Shown one piece after another: positions 20,696 to 30,906 of a stretch of DNA of 64,000 nt (the first letter of the stretch is position 1; each line of letters opens with the position of its first letter). Position numbers and translations under genes: made by a program. Below the pieces are notes generated by a model. It was not told where the DNA came from, searched no databases, and saw only the letters and a list, made by a program, of their open reading frames with translations. The stretch lies in the NCBI RefSeq assembly GCF_003332885.2, contig NZ_QOWJ01000008.1, positions 150,415 to 214,414 on the forward strand. Direction: 5' to 3'. Source of the DNA: Paracnuella aquatica. Its GTDB lineage: Bacteria; Bacteroidota; Bacteroidia; Chitinophagales; Chitinophagaceae.

Positions 20696-21559
20696 TTGAT
20701 AAATATTACAAAATCGACCCTTATAAAAAGCAGCAGCTTACTGCTGGTGTTACTCCTGTTTTTTTGTGTGCCGCTGATGGCACAGGAGGACACAGCATTG
20801 ATTGAAACACCAGATTCAAGCCGTGTTATGAATGCATCAGTAAAGGATGCTTCGCAAAGTGTTTGCTCAAAATTGAAGGGGCAAATAAAATCACTCATTG
20901 CGCCGCAGCCAATCACGTTGCGCAGCATGGCGGTGCCAGCGGTGCTGCTTTCCTATGGCGCACTTTCGCTGACCAGCAACGATGTGAAAGCATTTAACCG
21001 GTCCATCCGCAACGAGTTGTCGGCGCACAGTCCCGGCAAAGAAATCCGTTTTGATAGCTACGCAAAATACCTGCCCGCCGTTGCGGTGTATGGCCTGAAC
21101 ATCGCCGGTGTAAGGGGCAGGCACAACCTGGTGGACCGCACCATGCTGTACGGGTTTTCGAACCTGATTGGTGGCGGTATAACGGCATCGGCTAAGCGCA
21201 TTACCGGCGTGCTCCGCCCCGATTCTTCCGACCGTTATTCCTTTCCCTCTGGGCATGCCACAGGTGCATTTATAGCCGCTGAATTTTTGCGTCAGGAATA
21301 TAAACACCGCTCACCGTGGTATGGTGTGGCCGGTTATGCAGTGGCTGCGGGCACGGGCTTTTTGCGGATGTACAACAACAAACACTGGTTCAGCGATGTG
21401 GTGGCCGGTGCAGGTGTAGGTATCCTTTCCACACGCATAGCGTATTGGCTATACCCGGTTGTAAAAAATGCAGTATTTAAAAACAAGTCCATACAAACTG
21501 TTATTGCACCCAGCTATGGACAAGGTGCCTGGGGCTTCACGGTTGTATCCAATTTTTAA
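20696..21559 (+). CDS. PAP2 superfamily phosphatase, membrane-associated or secreted
   Basis: This 287-residue protein has a signal sequence (KSSSLLLVLLLFFCVPLMAQ) and a PAP2 domain near its C-terminal half. Motif 1 is KRITGVLRPDSSDR, motif 2 PSGHATGAF and motif 3 LRMYNNKHWFSDVVAG. Motif 3 has Leu where Ser is usual before the Arg, while the catalytic His and Asp are present. PAP2 enzymes remove phosphate from lipid or isoprenoid phosphates, including undecaprenyl pyrophosphate and lipid A. The start is uncertain: GTG at 20636 would give a 307-residue protein with an odd N-terminus, while TTG at 20696 places the signal peptide first and lies after the promoter-like box. Confidence 0.82.
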   Translation: MINITKSTLIKSSSLLLVLLLFFCVPLMAQEDTALIETPDSSRVMNASVKDASQSVCSKLKGQIKSLIAPQPITLRSMAVPAVLLSYGALSLTSNDVKAFNRSIRNELSAHSPGKEIRFDSYAKYLPAVAVYGLNIAGVRGRHNLVDRTMLYGFSNLIGGGITASAKRITGVLRPDSSDRYSFPSGHATGAFIAAEFLRQEYKHRSPWYGVAGYAVAAGTGFLRMYNNKHWFSDVVAGAGVGILSTRIAYWLYPVVKNAVFKNKSIQTVIAPSYGQGAWGFTVVSNF

Positions 21560-21562
21560 AAT

Positions 21563-21588
21563 AAACGCCCCGTTGTGTTGGGGCGTTT
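21563..21588. terminator. Bidirectional terminator between PAP2 and kduI
   Basis: AAACGCCCC (21563-21571) pairs perfectly with GGGGCGTTT (21580-21588), with an 8-base loop and T-rich flank. The genes on both sides converge on it. Confidence 0.8.
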
Positions 21589-21609
21589 TCAATGTATAAT
21601 ATCGGCCCG

Positions 21610-22440
21610 CTATCGCAGGTCTTCAATGGCCACGGGGTCCATATCGGTATAGTTATAATTCTCACCGGCCATGCCCCAGATAAAACCATAGCTGGCCGTG
21701 CCGCAACCCGAATGGATGGACCAGGGCGGCGAAATAATAGCCTGGTTGGCGGCCACCACCAAGTGCCTTGTTTCATGCGGTTCGCCCATCAGGTGCATTA
21801 CCCGCTGGTTGGGCGCCACATCGAAATAGAAATAAGCTTCCATGCGTCTTGAGTGCACATGCGCAGGCATCGTGTTCCAAACCGAGCCAGGTTCCAAAAT
21901 GGTAAGCCCCATCACCAGCTGGCTGCTTTGCAGGCCTTCGGCGTGTATGTATTTGTAAATGGTGCGTTTATTGGAGGTCAGGCCATCGCCCACCGTTGCG
22001 GGCATTGCTTCAGCTTTCGAGCACTTTTTGTTATCGTAGCGTTGGTGCGCCGGTGCCGATAGCAGGTAAAAAAATGCAGGTGCGCCGGCATCTTTGCTGC
22101 GCAACAAAACTTCCTGCGTGCCTTTTCCCAAATAAAGTCCGTCGAGTTTTTCCAGATCATATTCCACGCCATCGGCGGTTACGCGGCCGGGGCCGCCCAC
22201 ATTGATGATGCCCAACTCGCGGCGTTCCAGAAAATATTCGGCCCGCAGTTCGGGATGCGCTTCCAGTTTGAGTGTATGCTGCACCGGGCAGGCACCGCCA
22301 ATGATCACCCGGTCGTAATGCGAATAAGTGAGTTGAATGGTATCGGCAACATCGAGGTGCTCTATTAAAAAATGCTGGCGCAGTTCGGCGGTGGTCATCC
22401 GGCTTACTTCTTTGGGGCTGTGGTGGTAGCGTATCTCCAT
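21610..22440 (-). CDS. kduI: 5-keto-4-deoxyuronate isomerase KduI
   Basis: This 276-residue protein matches KduI, which converts 5-keto-4-deoxyuronate to 2,5-diketo-3-deoxygluconate during pectin or glycosaminoglycan breakdown. Family features are MEIRYHHSPKEVSRM at the N-terminus, RRELGIINVGGPG, and the zinc-binding cupin motif MPAHVHSRRMEAYFYF with a later His in WSIHSGCG. The start at 22440 is chosen because conserved sequence begins there; the frame stays open to an ATG at 22497, which would add 19 poorly conserved residues. KduD, the usual next enzyme, is not adjacent; the SDR at 17062-17856 resembles fucose dehydrogenases more than KduD. Confidence 0.93.
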   Translation of the reverse strand: MEIRYHHSPKEVSRMTTAELRQHFLIEHLDVADTIQLTYSHYDRVIIGGACPVQHTLKLEAHPELRAEYFLERRELGIINVGGPGRVTADGVEYDLEKLDGLYLGKGTQEVLLRSKDAGAPAFFYLLSAPAHQRYDNKKCSKAEAMPATVGDGLTSNKRTIYKYIHAEGLQSSQLVMGLTILEPGSVWNTMPAHVHSRRMEAYFYFDVAPNQRVMHLMGEPHETRHLVVAANQAIISPPWSIHSGCGTASYGFIWGMAGENYNYTDMDPVAIEDLR

Positions 22441-22621
22441 ATCGAGTCCCGAACTTTTCGCGGCCGCTTTTTCCGCAGGCAGTGGTGCACTGTTCATGTG
22501 GCGAATGGGTTTGATGAAAAGGGTGAATACGCGGCATTTTTTACCGCGAACAATGGTACGCCAAAAAAATGATTACCACCGAAGGTCTAATGCGCAGCAC
22601 CACTGAAAGCATTAAAACCAC

Positions 22622-22676
22622 AACGGACGCAAAGCGCAACCACGTTTTGAGTTGGTTGCGCTTTGCGTCCGTTTTT
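22622..22676. repeat. 21-bp perfect hairpin with T run (repeat-type terminator)
   Basis: Arm 22622-22642 (AACGGACGCAAAGCGCAACC...) is exactly complementary to 22653-22673, with a 10-base loop and a T run at 22672-22676 on the plus strand. The core GCAAAGCGCAACC recurs with one mismatch near 26178-26190. It lies between the kduI start and the small ORF on the minus strand. Confidence 0.75.
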
Positions 22677-22694
22677 GCTCAGCAAAAAATGGGC

Positions 22695-22889
22695 TTAAAT
22701 GCTGTTCTCGCCTCTCTTTGTGGTGTTGCGGTCAGCACCGTCCGATTCATCTTTGCGGTGGGGTTCGCCTTTTTTATGGCTCACACCCAATGCGCCTTTT
22801 TGTGGGTTCTGCTGCTCCTCGCCTTTGCGTGGTGGGTTCACCGTATCGCGGTTGCGGCTGTCTCTTTCGCCTTTGCTGCTGTTACTCAT
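22695..22889 (-). CDS. Possible 64-residue hydrophilic protein with KGE repeats (or a non-coding tandem repeat)
   Basis: On the minus strand an ATG at 22889 opens a 64-codon frame encoding a charged, probably disordered peptide with recurring K-G-E or K-G units (SSKGERD, RKGEEQQ, QKGALG, HKKGEPHRKDE, TKRGENS). There is no hydrophobic core and no family I recognise. Codon choice (GGC, AAC, CGC) fits the neighbourhood. However, the DNA is a degenerate AAAGGCGA-type repeat next to the 22622-22676 hairpin of similar wording, so the frame could be accidental. The stop lies about 20 bases before the hairpin, which would suit a terminator. Confidence 0.3.
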   Translation of the reverse strand: MSNSSKGERDSRNRDTVNPPRKGEEQQNPQKGALGVSHKKGEPHRKDESDGADRNTTKRGENSI

Positions 22890-23027
22890 ATGTAAAAATT
22901 TAGGGTAAATAATCGGGCAACCTTTTCCGGCTGCCCCGCTCTTTTCCCCGAAAGATTGTGCCATAACCGATTAAAAAAAACGCGGTGCTCAACAGCACAG
23001 GCACAGTTTTTTCCGGGTTAGCGCCAC

Positions 23028-24320
23028 ATGAACTCGGCAACAGCGCAACATAATGAAAGTGAAACAACCGATGCCCCGCCGCCCAAACGCACCAGTGTTT
23101 TCCCAGCCCTGCAAAATTCCAATTACCGCATTTATTTTTCCGGCCAACTGGTATCTGTGATCGGTACTTGGCTGCAAATTGTAGCGCAGGGCTGGCTGGT
23201 GTTACAACTTACCCAGTCGGCATTTTTAATTGGCCTGGTGGCAGCTTTGGCTACCACGCCGTCATTGCTGTTTTCCCTGTTTGGCGGCGTCATTGTAGAC
23301 CGGTTTCCTAAAAAACGAATCCTCTTTTTTACACAGCTCACCAACACAGCGCTGGCTTTAACCCTGGGTATACTCACCATTTTGGGGTTGGCCTCCATCC
23401 CCATCATTTGCGTGCTGGCGTTTTGCATGGGCACCGTTAATGCGCTGGATGCACCGGCCCGGCAAGCCTTTATCCCCGAAGTTGTGACCAAAGACGAACT
23501 GGCCTCGGCGGTGGCGCTCAACTCCGCGGTGTTTAATGCCGGGCGGGTTATTGGCCCGGTCATCGCCGGGATTTTGATTGCCGTGGTGGGCACGGGCTGG
23601 GCGTTTATTGCCAATGCCGTATCGTACGCCGCCGTGCTGATTGCGCTGCGCTTCATGCACATAAAACCATCGCCGCCAAGTCCGCCGCAGCATCCATTTA
23701 CCGCCATCAGGCAGGGTGTTCAATATGCGTTTGCGCATCCCATCATCCGGGTGCTGCTGGTGTATGTGGCCATCCTTTCCATTTTTGGCTGGTCTTATTC
23801 TACGCTCATGCCCATTATTGCACAAACAGGCTTCGGGCTGGGCGCCACCGGGCTGGGTTGGCTGTACACCGCTACGGGCCTGGGTTCGCTGCTGGCGACG
23901 CTGGTGGTGAGTGCCGGCGCCAAACGAATCAGGCCCACCTATTTTGTAGTGGGCGGCGCGGTCATTTTTTCCATCAGCCTCATGTTTTTTGCACAAACCA
24001 ATTCGCTAAAAGCGGCGCTGCCATTGCTGTTTTTGGTGGGCATGGGTTTGATCAGCCAAAGCGCTATGACCACTACCATGATCCAAAGCATGGTGGAATC
24101 ACAATTCAGGGGCCGGGTGATGAGCATTTATGTGCTGATGTTTTTGGGCATGTCGCCGGTGGGTAATTTCCTGGTGGGCTTTTTAAGCGACCGGCTTGGT
24201 TATGCAACGGCCATTACCATCAATGCAGGTGTGGTGTTGGTAGCTGGGTTGTCGTTGTTGTTGCTGCGCAATAAAATACGAGCCGCTTATCTGACCTATA
24301 AAAGCACCCTGCCGCAGTAA
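23028..24320 (+). CDS. MFS transporter of the EntS-like exporter group
   Basis: This 430-residue protein has a hydrophilic N-terminus of about 35 residues followed by twelve predicted membrane spans. MFS loop motifs are visible: GGVIVDRFPKKRILF between spans 2 and 3 and GFLSDRLGYATAI in the second half. ALDAPARQAFIPEVV is typical of the MFS_3 group that includes the enterobactin exporter EntS and many uncharacterised drug exporters. The substrate is unknown. No siderophore genes are nearby. It is flanked by 138 bases upstream with no recognised promoter and by a long intergenic region downstream. Confidence 0.9.
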   Translation: MNSATAQHNESETTDAPPPKRTSVFPALQNSNYRIYFSGQLVSVIGTWLQIVAQGWLVLQLTQSAFLIGLVAALATTPSLLFSLFGGVIVDRFPKKRILFFTQLTNTALALTLGILTILGLASIPIICVLAFCMGTVNALDAPARQAFIPEVVTKDELASAVALNSAVFNAGRVIGPVIAGILIAVVGTGWAFIANAVSYAAVLIALRFMHIKPSPPSPPQHPFTAIRQGVQYAFAHPIIRVLLVYVAILSIFGWSYSTLMPIIAQTGFGLGATGLGWLYTATGLGSLLATLVVSAGAKRIRPTYFVVGGAVIFSISLMFFAQTNSLKAALPLLFLVGMGLISQSAMTTTMIQSMVESQFRGRVMSIYVLMFLGMSPVGNFLVGFLSDRLGYATAITINAGVVLVAGLSLLLLRNKIRAAYLTYKSTLPQ

Positions 24321-24537
24321 AATTCGCTACCGGAAAAGTTTGTTTTGTATGTTTTAGCAAGTCTGCGAAATACCATGACTTATTGAATGGTCGGTTAGTT
24401 TTTATCTGAAAAAGATGGGGTCATTTCCTTTATCCGGCCCATCGTCTCTATTCTCGTTTATCAATATGATCGTATAAACTTTTCTTCTTCAACTACATAT
24501 TTGCTCCATATTTATTTGTAGTACCAGCAGTTTAAAT

Positions 24538-24567
24538 TTTGTTGCGTTTATTTCCCTACTATATTTG
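24538..24567 (+). promoter_or_regulatory. Canonical Bacteroidota promoter upstream of metY
   Basis: TTTG at 24538-24541, an 18-base spacer and TATATTTG at 24560-24567 fit the TTTG/TAnnTTTG consensus closely. Transcription would begin near 24574, giving a 5' leader of about 230 bases. The 24321-24537 stretch upstream is AT-rich, and no gene is seen in it. Confidence 0.65.
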
Positions 24568-26136
<1,569 letters not shown>

Positions 26137-26153
26137 GTATTTTTATAAAACAC

Positions 26154-26225
26154 AAAGGCACAAAAAGTAGAAGGGATCGCAAAGGGCAACCTTGCTGAAC
26201 CTTATTCTTTTTGTGCCTTTTTATT
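26154..26225 (+). terminator. Hairpin terminator after metY
   Basis: AAAGGCACAAAAAG (26154-26167) is perfectly complementary to CTTTTTGTGCCTTT (26207-26220), followed by T residues. The wording resembles the dispersed low-complexity repeats elsewhere in the window. Confidence 0.75.
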
Positions 26226-26232
26226 TACAATT

Positions 26233-26772
26233 ATGCCAATGGTTATTGAAATAATAAAAGGCGATATCACCCGCGTGGAAGTGGATGCCATTGTTAACGC
26301 AGCAAACACTTCATTAATGGGCGGCGGTGGCGTAGATGGTGCCATACACCGTGCCGGCGGACCCGCCATTTTGGAAGAATGCCGCAAAATAGTTGCGCGG
26401 CAGGGAGGTTGCCCTACGGGTTCGGCAGTGATGACCACTGCGGGCAGGCTGCCTGCGCAATACGTGATTCACACCGTAGGCCCGGTATGGCGTGGTGGTA
26501 AAAATGGCGAGCCCCAATTATTGGCGCAATGTTATAGGCATTCGCTGCAACTCGCTGCGGATAACGGTTGCAGGTCCGTTGCATTTCCCAATATCAGCAC
26601 CGGCGTTTATGGTTATCCCAAGGAAGCCGCTGCGCAAATAGCGGTGCGATCGGTTTTGCATTTTGCAACAACACCCACTACCATTGAGCGGGTGCTGTTT
26701 GTTTGTTTCGATGATGAAAACTACCGGCTGTTGCAACAGGAGTTGCAGCGGCAGCAAGGCACACAGCCATAG
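26233..26772 (+). CDS. Macro domain protein (O-acetyl-ADP-ribose deacetylase-like)
   Basis: This 179-residue protein consists of a single macro domain. It shows the ADP-ribose-binding signatures [20 protein letters not shown] and [16 protein letters not shown], plus [16 protein letters not shown] near residue 117. This arrangement is that of the YmdB/MacroD subgroup, which removes ADP-ribose from proteins or hydrolyses O-acetyl-ADP-ribose. ATG codons at 26233 and 26239 are both possible starts. It sits just downstream of the metY terminator, and it converges with the DUF1080 gene with no evident shared terminator. Confidence 0.93.
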   Translation: MPMVIEIIKGDITRVEVDAIVNAANTSLMGGGGVDGAIHRAGGPAILEECRKIVARQGGCPTGSAVMTTAGRLPAQYVIHTVGPVWRGGKNGEPQLLAQCYRHSLQLAADNGCRSVAFPNISTGVYGYPKEAAAQIAVRSVLHFATTPTTIERVLFVCFDDENYRLLQQELQRQQGTQP

Positions 26773-26822
26773 TTTTTTTACAAAAAATAAACGGCTATGC
26801 GCAACCGAAATTCAATACTCAA

Positions 26823-27680
26823 TTAATTGGTGCGCATCCGCAATTGCTGCAATACTTCGGTGAGGCGTGCTTTGTTATTCATATAAGGCGCCAGGTCAAA
26901 GATCCGCACATTGCGAAAATCAACCGGGTGGCTTTCAGACTGCAGCGAAATATAACCGCCATTGATGGGTGCGCCATCGGCATATCCTGCTTTCTTCACC
27001 CATGGGTCGCGGCCATCGTATTGCGGGCGGGTAAACGTAAACACGGTATCGCCGTTTACAATATGCTGCACCAGTGAATCGGCAAGCACCAGCGCCTGCG
27101 CTTTTACCCACTGCTCGCCATGATATGTTTTGGAAGTGCTGTTGATGCAATGCGGTAAAAACAATTTGTCGTTGACAAAAACATTGGTACCCGGCGTGCA
27201 CAGGTTTGCCGTGGTGCGGTTGTTTTTACCATCACCGCCCAGAAACTGCATCTCCAACGAAATAGGAAAATCCTGGTCCAGCGCCAGTGTGTTGGGCGGC
27301 TGGCAATGCAGCATGGCACCACTGTTGCGGGTTGCCCATCCCTCGCCGCCTTTGGCCTGATCGCCTACAAAACGATACTCTACTTCCAGCAGGTATGCAG
27401 AATAAGGCTGGTTGAAATAGATGTGGCCATACTGCCTTTTAAAATCATCGTAGCCATCGTAGCGCACCTGCATCATGCCATCGGCTACACGAAATGTTTG
27501 TGCATAGTTTTCATTGAGCGGGTGGTCTTTGATCTTGATGGTCCAGTCGGACAGGTCTTTGCCGTTGAACAGGGTTTTCCAACCGTTTTGCGGCAGGCCT
27601 TTCCGGGCAGTACAACTAAAAAATAAGGCGCAAACAAGCGTGCAATAGAGCATTGCGGAAATGGTCCGGGAGTTGAACAT
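26823..27680 (-). CDS. DUF1080 (3-keto-disaccharide hydrolase) lipoprotein
   Basis: This 285-residue protein starts with a lipoprotein-type signal (MLYCTLVCALFFSC) and then a jelly-roll DUF1080 domain: WKTLFNGKDLSDWTIK, AYLLEVEYRFVG, GWATRNSGAML and the closing GYISLQSESHPVDFRNVRI. DUF1080 members in Bacteroides hydrolyse 3-keto-glycosides after a GMC-type enzyme oxidises position 3. A GMC oxidoreductase and a TIM-barrel isomerase lie at 12.8-15.5 kb in this window but not beside it. The frame is open to 27818; the ATG at 27680 is preferred because it puts the signal peptide near the N-terminus, and 27653 is also possible. Confidence 0.88.
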   Translation of the reverse strand: MFNSRTISAMLYCTLVCALFFSCTARKGLPQNGWKTLFNGKDLSDWTIKIKDHPLNENYAQTFRVADGMMQVRYDGYDDFKRQYGHIYFNQPYSAYLLEVEYRFVGDQAKGGEGWATRNSGAMLHCQPPNTLALDQDFPISLEMQFLGGDGKNNRTTANLCTPGTNVFVNDKLFLPHCINSTSKTYHGEQWVKAQALVLADSLVQHIVNGDTVFTFTRPQYDGRDPWVKKAGYADGAPINGGYISLQSESHPVDFRNVRIFDLAPYMNNKARLTEVLQQLRMRTN

Positions 27681-27927
27681 GGCTGCAAATATTGTTTTAG
27701 GTGCATTGCCGCGCCACAGGTGTATTAGCGGCGCAGCTATTATTGGCTTAAAGATAAAGGGATGCACGAAGCGGCAAAAAATAAACATGGCAATGCTGCA
27801 AAATGAAGCTCGTTTCAAAATCCATTTTGTGCATCGTGGTTATAAATAACGCTAGCAAACTAGCATGCGCATCATCAGCCCTCGAACAATATTTACTCCT
27901 TAACTTCCCGCTACAATCATTGCATCC

Positions 27928-29349
27928 ATGAAACAATACTTGCACCAATGCTCATTGCTTTTTTCGTTTATCCTGCTCGCCTTCGCTGCATCGGCTAATG
28001 TGCGGCTGCCCGCCATTATTGGCAACCACATGGTGTTGCAGCAATCGGGCATCGTCAATCTCTGGGGCTGGAGCGATGCTTCGGAAAAAATCACGATCCG
28101 CACCAGTTGGGATACGACCACATACACTACTACTGCATCTGCCGAAGCACGCTGGCAGGTAGCCATCCGCACACCGGCTGCTGGCGGCCCGCACCGCATT
28201 ACCATTAAAGGCAATAACACCATTGAACTGGAAGATGTAATGATTGGCGAAGTATGGTTGTGCAGCGGGCAAAGCAATATGGAATGGAGCGGCGACAACG
28301 GCTTGCCGCAAACCCTTTCCGAAATGCCCAATGCCACCAATAAACAAATCCGCTTTTTTCATGTGCCCCGCACTACATCGCGGCACCCGCAAGATGATGT
28401 AAAAGCACAATGGGTGGTGTGCACCCCCGAAGACATGAAGCGGTTCAGCGCCATCGGGTATTTTTTTGGTAAAGAAATAAATGCTGCGCTGCAGGTGCCG
28501 GCAGGCCTCATCAATGCCAGCTGGGGTGGCACACCCGCCGAAGTGTGGACACCCGAACCAACGGTAACCGCAAACGCCGACCTGGCTGCTGCTGCCAAAA
28601 AGCTAACGCCGCAGCAGTGGTGGACGGTGCGGCCCGGTGCTGCATACAATGGTATGATTGCACCACTGGCGCCCTACGGCATTGCCGGCGTATTGTGGTA
28701 CCAGGGCGAATCGAATGTGGGCACGGCTAATACGTACACGCCACTATTTACCGCTATGATCGAACACTGGCGCAAGGCTTTTGGCAAACAGTTCCCGTTT
28801 TATTTTGTGCAAATTGCGCCGTACAGCGGCTATGGCAAAGACAATATGGGCAGCGCTTTGTTGCGCGAAGCACAAACCGCCACGCTGGTCCTGCCCCGCA
28901 CCGGCATGGTTGTCACTACCGACCTGGTGGATGACATTGCCGACATACATCCAAAGATGAAAAAAGAAGTGGCGCACCGGCTGGCACAGCTGGCACTGGG
29001 TGATGCTTACGGTCAAAAAGTTGCCACCTATCAAAGCCCGCGGTACAGTCATTTCAGCGAAGAAAAGGGCCGGATGCGGATTCATTTTACCGAAGGGGTA
29101 GCTAAACTTACCATCCGCGGTGGCGCACTTAAAGAGTTTTATGTAGCCGGCGAAGACCGGATATTTTACCCGGCTGCCGCCAAAATTGAAGGCAAAACCA
29201 TCGTGGTTTCGAGCAAGCAGGTGGCCAAACCGGTGGCGGTGCGTTTTGCATTTACCAATGCACCGCAGCCCAACCTATACGGCGAAAATGGGCTACCGGC
29301 GGTGCCTTTCCGAACCGATAAATGGAACGATGTGCTGACGGTAAAATAA
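27928..29349 (+). CDS. Sialate O-acetylesterase family protein (SASA), secreted
   Basis: This 473-residue protein has a signal peptide ending near AASAN and an SGNH-type esterase domain. It has VRLPAIIGNHMVLQQ at the N-terminus, the nucleophile block CSGQSNMEW, the oxyanion block WYQGESNVG and a late DIHPKMKKEVAHRLA that supplies Asp-His. These enzymes remove O-acetyl groups from sialic acid or, in many Bacteroidota, from plant xylan. The substrate is not known; no sialidase is in the window. It is divergent from the DUF1080 gene, with 247 bases between starts. Confidence 0.92.
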   Translation: MKQYLHQCSLLFSFILLAFAASANVRLPAIIGNHMVLQQSGIVNLWGWSDASEKITIRTSWDTTTYTTTASAEARWQVAIRTPAAGGPHRITIKGNNTIELEDVMIGEVWLCSGQSNMEWSGDNGLPQTLSEMPNATNKQIRFFHVPRTTSRHPQDDVKAQWVVCTPEDMKRFSAIGYFFGKEINAALQVPAGLINASWGGTPAEVWTPEPTVTANADLAAAAKKLTPQQWWTVRPGAAYNGMIAPLAPYGIAGVLWYQGESNVGTANTYTPLFTAMIEHWRKAFGKQFPFYFVQIAPYSGYGKDNMGSALLREAQTATLVLPRTGMVVTTDLVDDIADIHPKMKKEVAHRLAQLALGDAYGQKVATYQSPRYSHFSEEKGRMRIHFTEGVAKLTIRGGALKEFYVAGEDRIFYPAAAKIEGKTIVVSSKQVAKPVAVRFAFTNAPQPNLYGENGLPAVPFRTDKWNDVLTVK

Positions 29350-29399
29350 TTTCCCGGCCCGCATTTTGAAATCATTGTTCACCGTAAAAAATTATAGCT

Positions 29400-29873
29400 A
29401 TGGCACAAATAAACCAGATCGGACTCGATACGCAGCAATCCGGGCAACTGTCGGAGAAGCTGAATGTTTTACTGGCAAACCTGCAGGTATTTTACATCAA
29501 TGCCCGCGGCCTGCATTGGAACATTACAGGCGACAAGTTTTTTGAACTGCATGTAAAATTTGAAGAACTGTACAACGACCTTCTGCTAAAAGTGGATGAA
29601 GTGGCCGAACGTATTTTAACCCTCGGCAATACGCCGGCACATTCGTTTACACAATACCTGCAGCAGTCGCACATAAAAGAGGCCACCGATATTGCCGACG
29701 CAACCACTGCGGTGCAAACCATTGTGGCCAACCTGCAAACCCTGCTTACAGTGGAACGCGACATCCTGCACCTGGCCGGCGAGGCTGGCGATGAAGGCAC
29801 TTCGGCCTTGATGAGCGACTACATCAGGCAACAGGAAAAAATGGTGTGGATGTATGGCGCATTTTTAAAATAA
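29400..29873 (+). CDS. dps: Dps family DNA-protection ferritin
   Basis: This 157-residue four-helix protein carries the Dps ferroxidase signature: His in ARGLHWNITGDKFFELH, and Asp and Glu in EELYNDLLLKVDEVAERI. Dps forms a 12-subunit shell that oxidises iron with hydrogen peroxide and can coat DNA during starvation or oxidative stress. The N-terminal tail is short and not strongly basic, so DNA binding cannot be assumed. It follows the esterase gene by 50 bases and is closed by a strong terminator. Confidence 0.95.
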   Translation: MAQINQIGLDTQQSGQLSEKLNVLLANLQVFYINARGLHWNITGDKFFELHVKFEELYNDLLLKVDEVAERILTLGNTPAHSFTQYLQQSHIKEATDIADATTAVQTIVANLQTLLTVERDILHLAGEAGDEGTSALMSDYIRQQEKMVWMYGAFLK

Positions 29874-29897
29874 CCTGCATCTTTTATTTTTTACAAA

Positions 29898-29929
29898 AAA
29901 AACCCCGCGGCCGGTGCTGCGGGGTTTTT
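29898..29929 (+). terminator. Rho-independent terminator after dps
   Basis: AAAAACCCCGC (29898-29908) pairs perfectly with GCGGGGTTTTT (29919-29929), with a 10-base loop and a T tail. Confidence 0.9.
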
Positions 29930-30031
29930 GTTTGCACCAAAATGTGTTACCGGAAACGATACAATAGTTTTTGAAACTCGATGCACTACAAGCCCGGCAC
30001 AACATTTTTAGCAGGTTTTGAAAAAGAACTT

Positions 30032-30718
30032 ATGGAAGAAAATAAAAACAACCAGCGTACCAGCGGCAACAATGCCAACGGTATTCCTGACGAAAGCAAT
30101 ACAAAGCCCATGGATAGCCGTAAGGATGTGGAACAATCGCCGGATGAAAAAACCGACCAGGATTTTCCGGGCTATCCGCACTACCCCGCTAAAGAAGACG
30201 CCATGAACCAGCGCAGCGGTATGGTTCGCGAGGATATTGATGTAGAAAATATTCCCAATTCAAAAAATATGACCGGTGTAAGCCAGCGTTTTGGATTGGA
30301 ACAGCAGCCCACACCGGGCAGCGCCGATGGCCCCGGCAATGATGCGCCCCGCGAGCCCAACCAAACCGGTGACGACGAAGACCTGGGCATGAGGCCCGGC
30401 ACTGAAGCCGATGTATCGGCCGAGGAGCGCCGTACGCTGGAAGATGCAACGTATTACCGCCCTACCAATGATGCCGACAACCTGCGCACTGCCCACCTCG
30501 ACAACACCGATTTTGACGGCGAGCCCCTGAACGAAGAAAGCTTTGGCAGCACCGTTAGCGGCGCCGGCCTGGATGTGCCCGGCGAAGTGGATGAAACGAA
30601 TACCGAATCGATGGGCCAGGGCGATGAAGAAAATAAATACTACAGCCTCGGCAGCGACCGCCAGGACCAAAACGAGGAAGACCCGTATTCGGGACCGGAC
30701 CGGAATAATGGCTTGTGA
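30032..30718 (+). CDS. Acidic, probably disordered protein of unknown function
   Basis: This protein has about 228 residues, rich in Asp, Glu, Asn, Gly and Pro, with no hydrophobic core and no transmembrane segment. It has short recurring phrases such as DVENIPNSKN, GLEQQPTPGSADGPGN, EERRTLEDATYYRPTNDAD and a Gln-Asp-Glu-rich tail ending PYSGPDRNNG. I do not recognise a catalytic family. An ATG at 29981 would add 17 residues; 30032 is preferred because the hydrophilic body starts there. It follows dps after a terminator, and proteins of this look are often stress-linked in Bacteroidota, but that is only inference. Confidence 0.7.
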   Translation: MEENKNNQRTSGNNANGIPDESNTKPMDSRKDVEQSPDEKTDQDFPGYPHYPAKEDAMNQRSGMVREDIDVENIPNSKNMTGVSQRFGLEQQPTPGSADGPGNDAPREPNQTGDDEDLGMRPGTEADVSAEERRTLEDATYYRPTNDADNLRTAHLDNTDFDGEPLNEESFGSTVSGAGLDVPGEVDETNTESMGQGDEENKYYSLGSDRQDQNEEDPYSGPDRNNGL

Positions 30719-30724
30719 TAAGAG

Positions 30725-30803
30725 TTACGATTGACGATTTTCGATTGACGATTTTGAAGAATGACAATTTGCCTTCAACCCAATCGTAATTCGTCAATCG
30801 TAA
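30725..30803. repeat. Low-complexity inverted repeat of the TTACGATTGACGA type
   Basis: Arm 30725-30737 is perfectly complementary to 30791-30803. Inside, the 14-mer CGATTGACGATTTT occurs twice in tandem (30728-30741 and 30742-30755). It lies between the acidic-protein gene and fixH. Related wording recurs at 46072-46186. Confidence 0.8.
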
Positions 30804-30906
30804 ATATCTCCCCTCCTGATTAATATCAGCTTTCGCCTTGCCCCTACTCATCCCGCCCCGGGATCCTTTTACGCATTTTTGCCCCGAAACGTTAAACCAC
30901 TTCATC

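Noticed and set aside
30728-30755. Two tandem 14-base units considered as a CRISPR remnant
   Set aside because: Units abut with no spacers and no cas genes are present; it is part of an inverted low-complexity repeat.
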